Source: Puccinia triticina
Taxonomy: Eukaryota > Basidiomycota > Pucciniomycetes > Pucciniales > Pucciniaceae
Assembly: GCF_026914185.1 (NCBI RefSeq)
Contig: NC_070570.1
Coordinates: forward strand, 5,394,001-5,458,000
Direction: 5' to 3'
Length of the DNA stretch: 64,000 nucleotides
Positions 45,135 to 56,248 of the stretch are shown here, one piece after another. Within the stretch, counting starts at the first letter, position 1. Each line of letters opens with the position of its first letter. A program made the translations under genes and the position numbers. Under the pieces are notes generated by a model. It saw only the letters and a program-made list of their open reading frames with translations, was not told the origin of the DNA and did not search any database.

Positions 45135-45773
45135 TCTGGGGTCGTGTTTTCTTTCTTTGGTTTCGGTCCTAAAGCAGGAAAGAAAGGAATTTTTTTTTTT
45201 GTTGGGAAGAGCTAGAATCAAAAGGAAACGGTTACAAGGGGAACTGAGTTTTCATTCGCCAGTGCGCTCGGGGTGGGCGCTGATGCTTGCAGAATAAAGA
45301 ACAGGTAGGGAGCATGTCCCTTTCAGGCGAGGTATCAGAGAATTGGATTTGGGTACGGCGGCGCCTCCTTGTTTCATAGTATCCAAGCCAGGCAAGGACA
45401 CCGAGCTGATTTCATGGGTCCTCCATTGGTCGGGAGGCTTAGGTCTGTTCCTGTAGTGTTTCAGGAGGGTCCAAGCCGGGCGCGAAAGTCGCCGACCTCT
45501 TGTTTCATGTGTACCAATCCGTTGAGCAGGCAATAAAGCTCCTTGCCTATTCGCGTTTCATTTGATTCCAAAAGCAGGCGAAGCTCTTGGCTGGGCGTCT
45601 CCCTACCAAAAATCTAGAAGCTGGGCCGAGTTGTGGTTCCATCCATTGATCCCAGGTCTATAAAGCCAATACTTCAAGCCGGTCCAATGGCTTCTTCATC
45701 CGCCAGTCTTTCGCGTCTATAGAAGTATATATCAACCCATAGTCCTACTAAAAAAACATACACTACTTTCATT

Positions 45774-46256
45774 ATGTTGATGCCTGGCAAAGTCGCACCG
45801 TTCCAACCTGGCCAAATAGTACATTCTAATGATTCTCTGTGCAAACCTTCCGCCGAATTTAACTCCTCTTCCGACGTAGATGGCGAAGTGATTAATGTAC
45901 CTAGCGAATCCAATGCGCAAGATCCCGCGCCACCTAGCCCTTTATTTATTCCTAACCACTCCCCAAATAATTTCCCGAACCCTGGAAGTATCATCTATCA
46001 TCCACGTCCAAGTCCCATCGATGATCCCTATAATTTGTATGCTGCGGAGGCTGATGAAGAAGCCGACGAAGACAAGTGGATGCCGCCAAACGGTTCCCAA
46101 GGCAATCCATATCGCATACTTTCTGAAACCGCAGACAATTTCCCTAATACTCCTACCGAGTACGGCCCTGAAGTCTGTTCTGTCATCCGGGCGTCCAGCG
46201 TTGAATTTGTTATGGGGCATATTAGCAACACCAGACCTTCCGTACTATCCCAATGA
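45774..46256 (+). CDS. Acidic, proline/serine-rich ORF inside E1 (unrecognised)
   Basis: 160-codon plus-strand ORF, antisense to E1 and divergent from the RRM ORF. Contains 'AAEADEEADEDKWMPPNGSQ' and proline-rich stretches. A second frame stays open to 46353 and an acceptor-like T-rich/AG lies at ~46454, so it may be the first exon of a gene with a frameshift or splice near 46230. No domain recognised; may be chance. Confidence 0.35.
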   Translation: MLMPGKVAPFQPGQIVHSNDSLCKPSAEFNSSSDVDGEVINVPSESNAQDPAPPSPLFIPNHSPNNFPNPGSIIYHPRPSPIDDPYNLYAAEADEEADEDKWMPPNGSQGNPYRILSETADNFPNTPTEYGPEVCSVIRASSVEFVMGHISNTRPSVLSQ

Positions 46257-46740
46257 CTGCCGTCAAGCGCATAGTTATGGGAATGTTGCGCCAAATGGTG
46301 GAACAGGAATCAATCCGGGCAGAGGTGAACCGTATCTAAGTTGTAAGCCTTGATTTTATGAGTTTTTTAAAAGGAAAATGAGTGAAGAATGATATCCAAA
46401 ATAGAAATATGACCGCCAAACTAATCCCCATCTCTTGTTTTTTTTTTTTTTAGCAGGTCCAGAATTGAAGGGAACAGTCGAGTTTGGCAATATTATAGTG
46501 TACATAGAGCTCCCTTCCCTCCCAACCGCCTATCTTATCTTCTTTACTTTGTTAGCTGTTTTCAGGCCCGGTCGTAATAAACCTTAACCTGTGGCGCAGC
46601 GTACCATCTTTTGAGTTCTGTGCCATCCAATTCTTTAAGCACGTAAGAGCCAGATTTTGTTAAGCTAGTCAACCTGTGTTTCCTATCTTAGTCTCTTTCT
46701 TTGTCTGCTTGTCACATGTCTCTCATTTCACATCACCTGT

Positions 46741-46990
46741 CACACACCACCACTCTACCTGAGACAGCGCACGTGGAAGATTCCTTTCCTCATCCTTCCA
46801 CAACACCATCACTCGCCCCCGGCATTGTGCACGCTGTTCTCAGGTAGAGTCCTTTGTCTTCCTTTCTCTTTCTTCTTCTCTTTGTCTTTCCTTGTTCTTC
46901 CTCTCTGTTTTCTCTAGTGTGGCTGATCCTGTGTAATGAACTATCCTTCCACAACACCATCACTCACCCCCGGCATCGTGCACGCTGTTC
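46741..46990 (-). repeat. Duplicated leader-like segment shared with 54960-55160
   Basis: On the minus strand, 'ACTGGGGCTGAGAACAGC' starts a ~65-bp block that occurs twice here (~46990 and ~46840). The same block occurs twice at 54968 and 55088 on the plus strand, in the older element. In both places it is followed by '...TGGAAGGATGAGGAAAG'. It marks the border where E1's integrase stops matching and the extra segment begins. Confidence 0.65.
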
Positions 46991-47619
46991 TCAGCCCCAG
47001 TCTAGATCAACAGATTTTTCTTGCGACACCACCTTATAGGGGCCATTCCAGCGGTTTTTGAACAGTTTACCCCATTGGCTTTCAAGAGATTTGTTATAAA
47101 CCAAAACCTTTGTATCCGGAGAAATAGGCCCCCTGTCTGAATGCTTCTGGTTCCAGAATTCAACAGATTTTGCACAAGAATTTTTCATTTGCTTGTATGC
47201 CTGCTGAATGACTGACTCCCGTTGCTCGAGTTGCACTGCACGTGCCGCCAATAAGTCCGCCGTAGATTTTACTTTTGTCCAATCCGTACCAAAGAAAGTT
47301 TCCATTTCCAAATCAATAGGTAAGACCGCTGGTTGACCAAAGACCAATTTGTATGGTGTGTAACCAGTAGTACGCTTTGTTGAAATTTGATCCGCAAACA
47401 ACACTAAAGGTAAATAGTTGCGCCATTTCTTGCCGTCTGTACCGCACATTTTTACAAGAGCATCCTTCAGGGGCTGATGACCGCGTTCTATCATTCCGTT
47501 AGCTTCAGGATAGTAGGGTGTTGTGATTTTTACTGTGGAACCGGCTGCTTTGAGCATATCTTGCACTTCTTTTCCAAATCCAGGACCGCCATCAATTGCA
47601 ACAGTCCAAGGTGTTCCAT
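46991..47619 (-). pseudogene. E1 integrase, C-terminal half
   Basis: Starts in 'RYGTPWTVAIDGGPGFGKEV' (second catalytic D) and continues with 'YYPEANGMIERGHQPLKDAL' (catalytic E) and the C-terminal 'NRWNGPYKVVSQEKS', where the match stops at ~46990. It is the continuation of the integrase at 49296-49650, separated by the 1.67-kb insertion. Confidence 0.9.
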
Positions 47620-47624
47620 AACGT

Positions 47625-49290
47625 TGTCAGCCTACGTGATGCCAAGGATATTATCCTTCTAGCTACACGTGGTGCAAAGCTAAAGATTAGAGTTATAAAA
47701 CTCTAAGACAAGGTTATAAGGGATAATTCCAACGTAATTGTTGGGAATTATGGCGTAAGAAATAAGGCAATTTGGGCCAATTTGGGCCAATTTGACGTAA
47801 TAAAATGAATATAATTAATTTTAAGAGGGGCCTGATAAATCAGGGGTGTTTAATCCCTCTAGAATGAAGAACTGGGGCCTGTAAACAGGTGTGGTTTAAA
47901 TCCCAGAAAGAAATGGCGGAGAATCTCAAGAGAAGGGGCTTAAACTTACTAGTATAAGACCCTAGAGGCACTTGAGGTTCTTCAGGCGTGAAGTTGGGCA
48001 GTTGGAGGCGCTCAGAGGAGGTAATCTTGAGGGCAGGGTGGTTACTGGGCAGCTTCAGGGCGGAAATTGGGGCTAAAAATCACGAAAGTAGGTATTTTAC
48101 CTGGCAAATCACAGGCTAATGAGGCTGTTGAAGGCGGGTAAAATTCTAATAGGTAATGTAAAGCTGGGGAATCTCCTTTTGGGCGGAGAAAGGGCCCTTT
48201 TTATAGCCTAGGCAGGCCTCCAGGGGCGCCCAGGGGACAGGGGGACACTTGTGGGCGCATTCTGAGGCAATTTGGTTGCGCTAGAAGGCGCTGTGGGTCG
48301 TAGAACCTTGGGGCTTGGATACAAGGGTTGCCAAGAGCCTTTTTCAGAGGTTCTGCGTGTTTTTGCACAAGCCTTACACGTCATGGGGGCTGGTTTGGGG
48401 GTTCTGTGACGCTCATTTCCGTGGAAATGTGCCACAGAAGGTACTAGAACTGTCTTCTGTGCACTTGTACACGTGCAAGCAGTGCTTCATACATGTTCTG
48501 AAGGCGCTTATTAAGTGCTCCAGTTCATTTGACCCCTTCTACATATTTACTACAGTTGTAATTTACACGTAGTGAGGCTTGGGAGAAGCTGGGGCGCTTT
48601 CTAGTGTCTCCTGTGCACGTTGCAAGAGCCTTTTTACATCTAGAATGTTTTTATATTGAATGACGTGGTAATTACATCTTGTTTGGTGATTAATTACATG
48701 TGTACAAGTCATATAACACATGTAATATTGCTATTGGGGCGTATTCTGGCCCATTCTTTCTTACTGGTAACCTGAGCGCTTTGGTTGCGGGCTAGTTTAT
48801 GCATTATGCATATATGTACCCTATGAGCGCAGGCTTGGGCTCTAGGCAACAGAGCACGCGGGCTTGGGTGCGCCACGCAACAAATAAAGCCATCTTTTAA
48901 ACTATACACAACACTTCAGTTACATCACTGTAAATAGGTGTAAACATATGTACTTATATATATATGTGCATACGAGTGCATTCACGTGGGGCGTGATGCA
49001 CTTGCTTAAACTTTGAAGTTAGTTTACACAAGGAAGGGATAATAATTAAGGGTATGTGTGAGTGAGGTACCCTAGGTTATTTTACCCGTAGAATCAGAAT
49101 CTTCTATCATATTTTACTTATTAATTACACAAAGCTAAGTAATTAATTATTTATATATGTATTTAATGTTTTTGCGTAGTTTTACATATGTAAGAGTGAT
49201 AATGTCTCTTTCATATGTAACACTACTTTTTATGTTTTTATTTGTATTATTTTTATGTCACAGTGGCTCTGCCATAGTAGCCAGCTGACA
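47625..49290. mobile_element. 1,666-bp LTR-like insertion in E1 integrase
   Basis: Ends TGTCAGCC...CAGCTGACA; flanked by a 5-bp duplication AACGT (47620-47624, 49291-49295). Removing it with one copy makes the integrase read straight through 'ENWILRYGTPWTV'. TG...CA ends with short inverted repeats and a 5-bp duplication suggest a solo LTR, though 1.67 kb is long for one. No gene inside; AT-rich with several T/A stretches. Confidence 0.88.
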
Positions 49291-49295
49291 AACGT

Positions 49296-51366
49296 AGAAT
49301 CCAATTTTCGTGAAACCAAGCAGCTACTTTCTTTGCGGTTAATTTTTCCAGTCCAACGGCCTCAACCCATCCGGCTAAGTCATCCCGGGCCACGACCAAG
49401 TATTTCCATTTCCCCGCTTTTATGTGTACAGCGTCGATACTAACTCGTCCAAATATAGTAGATTTACTGGTTGCATGTTTTAGCTCCATTGGTTTGGTGG
49501 AACTCCTCTTTTGGCAGGCTTCGCAAGACTGAACCCATTCTACAACGTTTTTCTTCATGTTAGGCCACCAGAATCGTAACTTGCAGCACCAATAAGTTTC
49601 TTCAACGCCCCTATGCCCAAGTTGCTCATGCAAGATGTCCAGAATAAATTTTTGGTTCTGTTGGACAGAAACTGCAATCTGAGGAAAAGGTTTGTTGCGG
49701 TGTTTTAATTTACCGTCTGAGACAAAAAAAGTGGCTGATTTATGTTTGATGGTCTTCCATTCCTTATCTGAGCATTCCCTAGGTCGCTCCAATGTGGAAA
49801 AATATTGCTGCAAGAGGTCCCAAATTCTGTCCTGTTCAAATTGTCGATTTTCCACCCCCAAATTAAGAGTGTTGACCTCTTTTACGCCAAAGCCTGGGTG
49901 TGGCTTGATCCATTTTTCATCTTTGTCAAAATCAGGTTCATTGTCTTCTGTACTTTCCGGCGGTCTGCGGGAAAGTCCATCTGGCATTGTAAAGGTCTTG
50001 CCAGGTACATGGGTTAATTCGTAAGAAAAGAGTTGGATAAAGGAAACCCATTGAGTCATTGGCGCATTCGGCAAGGAAGGTGAGTTTATCATTTCAATTA
50101 GACTCTTTGCATTGACCATTAATTCGAAATGTTGACCCCAGAGTTGAGTTTGCAGCTTTTTAAGGATCTTTGCAACGCCACAGAGTTCCAATTTAGATTG
50201 AGAGTACCGGGATTCCACCGGCGAAAATACCACGGATTCGTACAAGACAGGGCGGTCTTTTCCCTGATGAACTTGCATTAATACCGCACCAGCAGCAATA
50301 GAGCTCGAATCTACGGCCAACTTGATTTTACCGGCGCCATTTGTATAGTCCAATTTCTTTAGAGTGATGTCACGTCCAATTATTTTCTTGAAATTATCAA
50401 AAGCAGTTTGGCATTCCTCAGTCCAGTCCCAGTCCGCATCCTTTTGTGTGAGTTTCCGCAGGGGCGCAGCAATTACAGAGAAATTTTCGATAAACATCCG
50501 TACGTAAACGCAGACGCCTAAGAATCCGCGGACTTTGGTTGGGTTCCTAGGGATTGGCCAAGTTTCCACCTTATTCAGCTGCTTCTTTGAGATTCTCCTT
50601 CCTTCTTTACACACTACATGCCCAACAAGATCCAAGGCAGGTAAACAGCAGGCAAACTTCTTTCCAGAAACAGTGATTCCGGCTTCCTTGATTTGAAATA
50701 AGATTTGCTCCAAAGTGATTGTGTATTCCCAGATAAAGCGTCTGATCTCGCTATTTTCCTTTAGTACTTCATGATTGTAGTCTGAAACTGGCCCTTTGAT
50801 TCCTCCGTCGTCAATAAAAATACCAACATTATTGGGAATTTCATCTTGAAGTATCCACATCATCTGTGCTTGGTAGACTGCCACCAAATTTGTTGTACCT
50901 TGCGGTAATTGAGTCAGTTGAAAACGTCCGAAGGGCGTCTCAAAAGTAGTAAGAGATTGAGATTGTACGGCCAGCTCCCGTTCATCGTAGCCTCCCATGA
51001 TGTCACCCAATCCATAACAAGCTCTTCCAGTAAAGGATTCAATTAGTTCCTCAGGTGATGGCGGTAATCCAGCGTCTTTTATAGTGACTTTATTTTTAAT
51101 TTTTGCAGATCATGGACGACTCGTAACTTCCCATCTTGCTTGGCAACACAGAAAACAGGACTTGAGTAGCTAGAACACAATTGTTCATAGAGTCCCGTCC
51201 GAATTTGCTCCCGAATTAATTCAATGTACTGATCTCAAATGGCCTGTGGAATTGGGATAGGCTTCTGTTGCCATGGTTTGCGCGGAACTACTGGTATGAT
51301 GTAAGGTTTACCGTAAGTATGTTTAAGTAACCCCCGCTCTTCTGGGTCAAACGCAAAAGTGGCCTC
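49296..51366 (-). pseudogene. E1 pol: reverse transcriptase, RNase H, integrase N-terminus
   Basis: From ~51290 downward: RT fingers 'YEQLCSSYSSPVFCVAKQDG', 'RVVHDLQKL', then a frameshift near 51090, then 'SFTGRACYGLGDIMGGYDER'. The catalytic motif is 'GIFIDDGG' in place of the usual YxDD context. RNase H shows 'LAVDSSSIAAGAVLM'; the integrase zinc module is 'HEQLGHRG...CEACQKR', then 'VSIDAVHIKAGKWKYLVVARDD'. In-frame TGA codons lie at 51367-51369 and ~51236, each where the sister element E2 has a sense codon. Confidence 0.9.
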
Positions 51367-54011
51367 TCAGATTTTGATGACGTGTTTTAGTAGCTGAAGT
51401 TCTTGGTCTGATAGAAAATTCTTTGGTCCAAAATTTACAACTTTAAGTCTTTCCTTGGTTATTTTGGCAGTCGGCGTAAAAGTTGGCGGATGAGGGGTAA
51501 GTGGTGTAACATAGGGATCCCTAGAAAGCGACAGTAGGGTGAGGGGAAGGTTGATATTCTGAGGCATAGGTTTGTTGACTGGTTTTACTTTCTTTGCTGC
51601 AGTTTTATATTTGGCCGCGTTGACTGATACCAAAGGCTCGGCTTTGTCCAGAACAAAATTTGATGCCGTAGCTACGTTAGAAGTTGTGGTAGCATTGGTT
51701 GGAAGTCGGTCTCCCATTTTTGATTGGTTGGCGTAATTATTGGGACTAAGTAAGTTCTCCCTTTGTCATCATTAATAGACAGGGTCTCGCCACCACCTTC
51801 CATATATTTCATACTTGCTGTGACATCAATTAGGAATGGATTTCCCAGTATAGGCTGTACGTCCGCGCTAGAAACCCAGAAATGGACTGTCTTGAAAATA
51901 TTACCGATTTGGACTCAAACTCCCTCCGCTATACCCAGAATTTCATTGCGGTGACCTCCAATACCTTTGAGGTTCATTTGCCGTTCCGTGACAATTAGGC
52001 CAAGCTTTGTGGTTAAACCTTTTGGGAGTACGTTGACCATTGATCCGTTGTCCAAAAGAAGTTGAACTTCCTTTCCGTTAATTCCAATTTTAATGTGTCC
52101 TAATGGGCAGGCATAATGCAAGCTGCGGGGCCTTTTGAATTCTTCTTCCTCCTCGGAGTCAATATTGCCAGCACTGGTCATCTTTTCGGCTCCTTCTATT
52201 GGCACCTTCTTGCGGGATATTTTCTTTTTGAAGGCCTCCGTCACACCGTTGGAAATAGCAAAGATTTCTCCAAAAGACAGCTCCATTTTTCCTTCCGTAA
52301 CCATTCGTTGCACAACACGATCTTCAGCCTCTGGAAATTCTTTAGCCATTGGTTTCTCCAGGTAAGTTTTACGAGCCGGTTTTTCCTTAGGTTCCTGAGC
52401 ACTGAGTCCTGGGTCCTTGAATTGTACCTTTTTTGAAGTGTCAGGTTGCTTAGAGTTCTGCTCCTTATATACTGGAAAAGGGTTGTAGTCGTCCTGACGT
52501 GCAATTTCCATGATCCTTTCTACTTCTGTATCCATGACTTCATCTTTTTCCTTGCGTACTCTTTTATTGGAAGTTGGGGTCTCCGGTATTTCCCTCCCGC
52601 TCCTCATGCGTTTAGCGGCATCCGTTTCGTAAGTGCTGACGTCCTCTGGTTCACATTCCTCTAGTTTTCCATAAGACGTGTGTGGCTCCGCCGGGGCTTC
52701 CTCCTTCTTTATTTGAGTTCCGGTTGGTAGATTAATTACTCCAGGCGGCGGAAAGGTTTTGCTGAATTTATCCACAACAGCCTTCATTGGACGAGATCGG
52801 TCCCAGTGAACTACAACTCCTGTTGGAAGCTTAATTTCCTTCCCTTCGCGGTATACCTTCCGGTCATATTCGTCCTGGGCGTATAATGGACAGCGGTAAA
52901 TTGTATGTCCAGACGCAAAACAGTAGTTACACTTCAAGGCGGATGGTGGTCGGTCGTATTGCGCGGGTTTATAGGGTACGTGGGAAGATGAAACAAATGG
53001 TGATGGTTTCTGGACATTCCAACTAGCCAGGGCCCTGGTGAGATCATCCACTTCTTTGTTTATTGGCGGGTTCTGCTGCCTCGGAGCTATTTTTGGTGCA
53101 TACTGTTGTGTAGATGGCGACAAAATTTCTCCAGTAATTTCTTCATCCAAAATCAATATGGTGCGTAGTTCCTTTTAAATATATTCCATGATAGTACTGT
53201 AAGGTGGCAGAATGTAAGATCCATCAATGGCCCGGCGCATGCAATTGTCCCAAATAAGTTCCTTGGAGACGGCGACTCTAATTGGGTGAGTTAAACAGTT
53301 GAGTATTGCATGGCAAATTTCTTCAGCGCTACTCATGTGTTGACATCTAACAAGGTAGGCTACAATTTTGTCCAAACAAAGGCTAAAGTCCTTGAATTCC
53401 CTTTCATTCTTGATTCCGGCAACACGTGCGGCAGTAATTAGGTTGTCCAAATCGTTACGGGTGTATTTTAATAATGGCTGCATTTTTCCCCAACGCTGAA
53501 CCAGGCTTTCCTTCAATTTTTGCCAGTCGTGGTTGACCCTTTCTGCCATGTCCTGAACTTCTTTCACAAGTGTTTCGCCCTCCAAGAAGAAAATTATTTG
53601 TAAGGCAATATCCGATCCTTGGGCTCCATCAATTTGTGCGGCGTACTCCAAGCATTTGATGAAGTCACTAACATCCATGTTTGATCCGTCAAAAAATAAT
53701 CCTTTGGCTTGGGACTTGATTTTAACAGGTTTTCTTCCAAAGGGTTCGGGATTATAGGCAGGTAAAGTGATTTTAGTTTCCAAGAAGTGCGGGACCCATT
53801 GAGGAGCTGTTTGTAACACAGGGATTCCATAGTTTTGTCTGGCGGCAGGTTGATTTTTGTAGGGGTTCTGGAGTCAAACGTGAGGTCCAAGCAAGGGGTC
53901 CAAGGCTGCGCTTTCCGGGCTGACTTCTCTTTTGCGAAATGGTCCGGGGTTTTCAGGTAAATTGGCGCCGGCGTAGAGGTTCATTCCGGGAGGTAGGTTG
54001 TGGTAGGCCAT
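51367..54011 (-). pseudogene. E1 gag and protease
   Basis: Begins MAYHNLPPGMNLYAG at 54011. Capsid part 'KGLFFDGSNMDVSDFIKCLE' to 'DNCMRRAIDGSYILPPYS'; zinc knuckle 'CNYCFASGHTIYRC' (CX2CX4HX4C); aspartic protease 'VQLLLDNGSMVNVLPKGL', with DNG in place of the usual DTG. Stops at ~53880 (TGA), 53175 (TAA) and 51915 (TGA). A one-base backward shift of frame leads to the next ORF (from 51717), as in E2. Confidence 0.88.
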
Positions 54012-54192
54012 TGATGTAATTTATAGAGGGAAATTTGATATATGTTTTATGGTTTTTATGGAGTATTTGAGGTGAGATGAGAGCGAGTAATAGGAAATAA
54101 GTTGAAGTAAGAGAATATATTTTTAGTGAGTTTTAATAATTTTTATAGGGGTATCTTAACTATAGGTGACTGATAAATCTAAAGATCGTCGA

Positions 54193-54210
54193 GCCACTGT
54201 TGGGACACCA
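54193..54210 (-). promoter_or_regulatory. E1 primer-binding site
   Basis: TGGTGTCCCAACAGTGGC on the minus strand, two bases after the 5' LTR; identical to that of E2 at 59522. It starts TGG as expected for a tRNA 3'-end primer; the tRNA was not identified. Confidence 0.85.
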
Positions 54211-54212
54211 GA

Positions 54213-54934
54213 TGTGGGGACTACTCCGTGGGATAGAGATAGCTGTGGAGGGGATGAGTGCGTGAAAAGGCTGCCCTCCGGGTGAAATGCTAAAGAGTAG
54301 AGGACACCAATAGAGTAATGAAACTCAAGAAAAGGTGTGGCGCAGAAGATCAAGAAGATATCAGGGTAAGGTGATGAAATGGCGAAGTAAGTAATGCTCT
54401 CCCACAGAATGGTTACTGGATGTTGAGCAGGCAAGATGATATAATTGTCAAGGCAGAATGGCTACTGTAATTGACTATAAGGTAACTATGAGACTATATA
54501 ACTATTGACCAACTACTGTCTGATGAGCTGATGGGGGACAAAAGTGTGGACAAAGGGGCAGTTTATATAGACAATCTGGGGGGCGGTTGACTTGTGGTTG
54601 TGGGAAAAATGAAACAGTGAAAAACTTCAATCAAGGAGAAGTGTAAGAGAAATGAACAAAAGGGATGAGGCGCATGAAGATTAGACAAGTACTAATCCCA
54701 AAGTAGGTGCATTAGTGTGAAACCAAGAGACAAGGAAAGGGCTGTTGAGTTGATGACCAATGTGGATTGATGTTTGATGCATGTCTGGATTTGGCAATGA
54801 TGGAGTGTTTGATGTTGAGGCGCCTGGGTCCTGTGTCTGGTGTTCCGTGTTGTTGTCCTGAGTGGTTGGTTGCCCTGATAGTTGATTCCTGGAGCCTGCG
54901 GAGAGTGAAGGTGCTTTTGATGAGGCTCACCACA
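54213..54934 (-). repeat. 5' LTR of E1
   Basis: 722 bp, TGTGGTGAGCC...GTCCCCACA in element orientation. Confidence 0.95.
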
Positions 54935-54967
54935 TCGGGGTTGCTGCCTCCTGTCGCTTGATAAGTG

Positions 54968-55150
54968 AGACTGGGGCTGAGAACAGCAAGCACGAGGTGG
55001 TGAGGTGAGTGATTGGTGTTGGTGGAAGGATGATGTATTGCAAACTAGATAATACAAGAAAAGAAAGACAGAAACAAATACATAACTGAGAACAGCAAGC
55101 ACGAGGTGGTGAGGTGAGTGATTGGTGTTGGTGGAAGGATGAGGAAAGAG
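54968..55150 (+). repeat. Direct repeat of ~57 bp, two copies
   Basis: 'CTGAGAACAGCAAGCACGAG' + 'GTGGTGAGGTGAGTGATTGG' + 'TGTTGGTGGAAGGATGA' at ~54976 and ~55088. Related to the pair at 46.8-47.0 kb on the other strand. Confidence 0.9.
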
Positions 55151-55256
55151 AGCCTTCCACCGCTGCTGTCTCATGTATTCTACATACAATGTGTGAAATG
55201 TAGGTGAAGTAGATGTGAAATGTGAAAAGCAGAAAACTACTAGAAAACCTGAGTTA

Positions 55257-55850
55257 TTAACTCAACATCGCTTGTCTAGGCGTAGCATCATAGATTGTCC
55301 TGACCCGTTGGGCAAAGTGATTGTACTTGAAGGGATCCGCCTTGAGGAGCTCAAACATGTAGACTTGTACCCGTAATTCCGCCAAGAGGCCCAAGACAAT
55401 CCAGTTGGCAAGCTCTTTGTCCGGCATTACAAGTGGGTTGCCTCCAAAGTTCACCATTCGTTGGAGCGGCCGCACTTGGGTCTTGAACTGTGTGAATGTC
55501 TCTGTTTCTATTGTGCAGAAGTTTCAGATTTGGCCCTTGATTTCTCTCCACCAGCGGAGGGGCAGCAAGGTCGTAAAGAGGGCCTCCTTAAAGGCCACCC
55601 AAGTCCAGGTGAGGTATTTGGCGGCTTTGTTGGAATAAAAGGACAGTAGATTAGTCTCTTTGATCAGGGTCCCTGTGATCCAGATCTTATTGCTGTCCAG
55701 GGTCACAGCCTTTGTGCCAAAGAAGAACTCCAGGCCATGGATCCAGGTCAAGAAGACCTCGACGTCCTGGAATGGGCCCGTGCACACGGGGCCGTCCGAT
55801 GTCTGGAACCGTTGTAAGTCAAGCACCCCCAAATAAAACTTCTTGAATTG
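55257..55850 (-). pseudogene. Ty3/gypsy gag fragment of the older element
   Basis: Two frames of one capsid-type sequence: 'FQDVEVFLTWIHGLEFFFGT KAVTLDSNKI...YSNKAAKYLTWTW' and, after a frameshift, 'MVNFGGNPLVMPDKELANWI VLGLLAEL...YNHFAQRVRTIYD'. Typical retrotransposon gag (UBN2/Retrotrans_gag-like). It lies downstream of the LTR at 56249-56590 on the minus strand. Confidence 0.75.
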
Positions 55851-56248
55851 CTAAAAAAAGGGCCTGAGAACCCACACATGCTGATCTTGCAAAGATTGTC
55901 CCACCCAGCACCTTCCCGGTGCAAGAATGCCTCCTCGGCCTTCAGTTACCCCTCCCAATGGCCGCCGATGTAATAGGTTATCAAAGGGAGAAGACAGTGG
56001 CCATTGAGAGGACTCTCCTCCTCTAGATGTGCAGTTGGACCGGCCATCAAAGGGAGTGTTTACTCCATTCAATGGCCAGTCTCCTTGTCAAGCATGCCGA
56101 GGATTCTGCCCAGTGGGAATGAATCATTCTTGGCAAGCACATGTGCAGGTGATTGCCAGGGAGCAACCTCGGCAAGGATGTAGACTAGCTGGTGCATTGT
56201 GAGGAGCAATATTCCCCCCGGGCCCGGCGATCCAAGTGAATTACAAGG
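55851..56248. other. Leader of the older element, with hairpin-motif copy
   Basis: Next to the LTR is 'CCTTGTAATTCACTTGGATC' (minus strand), a probable primer-binding/leader region. 55970-56085 contains one unit of the 'GGCCATTGAGAGGACTC' / 'GGCCATCAAAGGGAGT' hairpin motif. Confidence 0.5.

Larger units (their letters stand above)
43649..54934 (-). mobile_element. 11.3-kb Ty3/gypsy retrotransposon (E1)
   Basis: Complete from LTR to LTR: 43649-44370 and 54213-54934, 722 bp each with one visible difference (G/T near 44120 / 54684). A 4-bp duplication TCGG flanks it (43645-43648, 54935-54938). The primer-binding site is at 54210-54193 and the polypurine tract beside the 44370 LTR. Order on the minus strand: gag, protease, reverse transcriptase, RNase H, integrase, then a 2.6-kb extra segment. 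Gag/pol carry several stops and a frameshift, so this copy cannot encode its own machinery. A second insertion sits in its integrase. Confidence 0.95.

Noticed and set aside
51717..51920. A slippery heptamer at the E1 gag/pol border equal to that of E2
   Set aside because: AAATTTT occurs nearby but lies downstream of the protease-frame stop, so it cannot act there in this copy.
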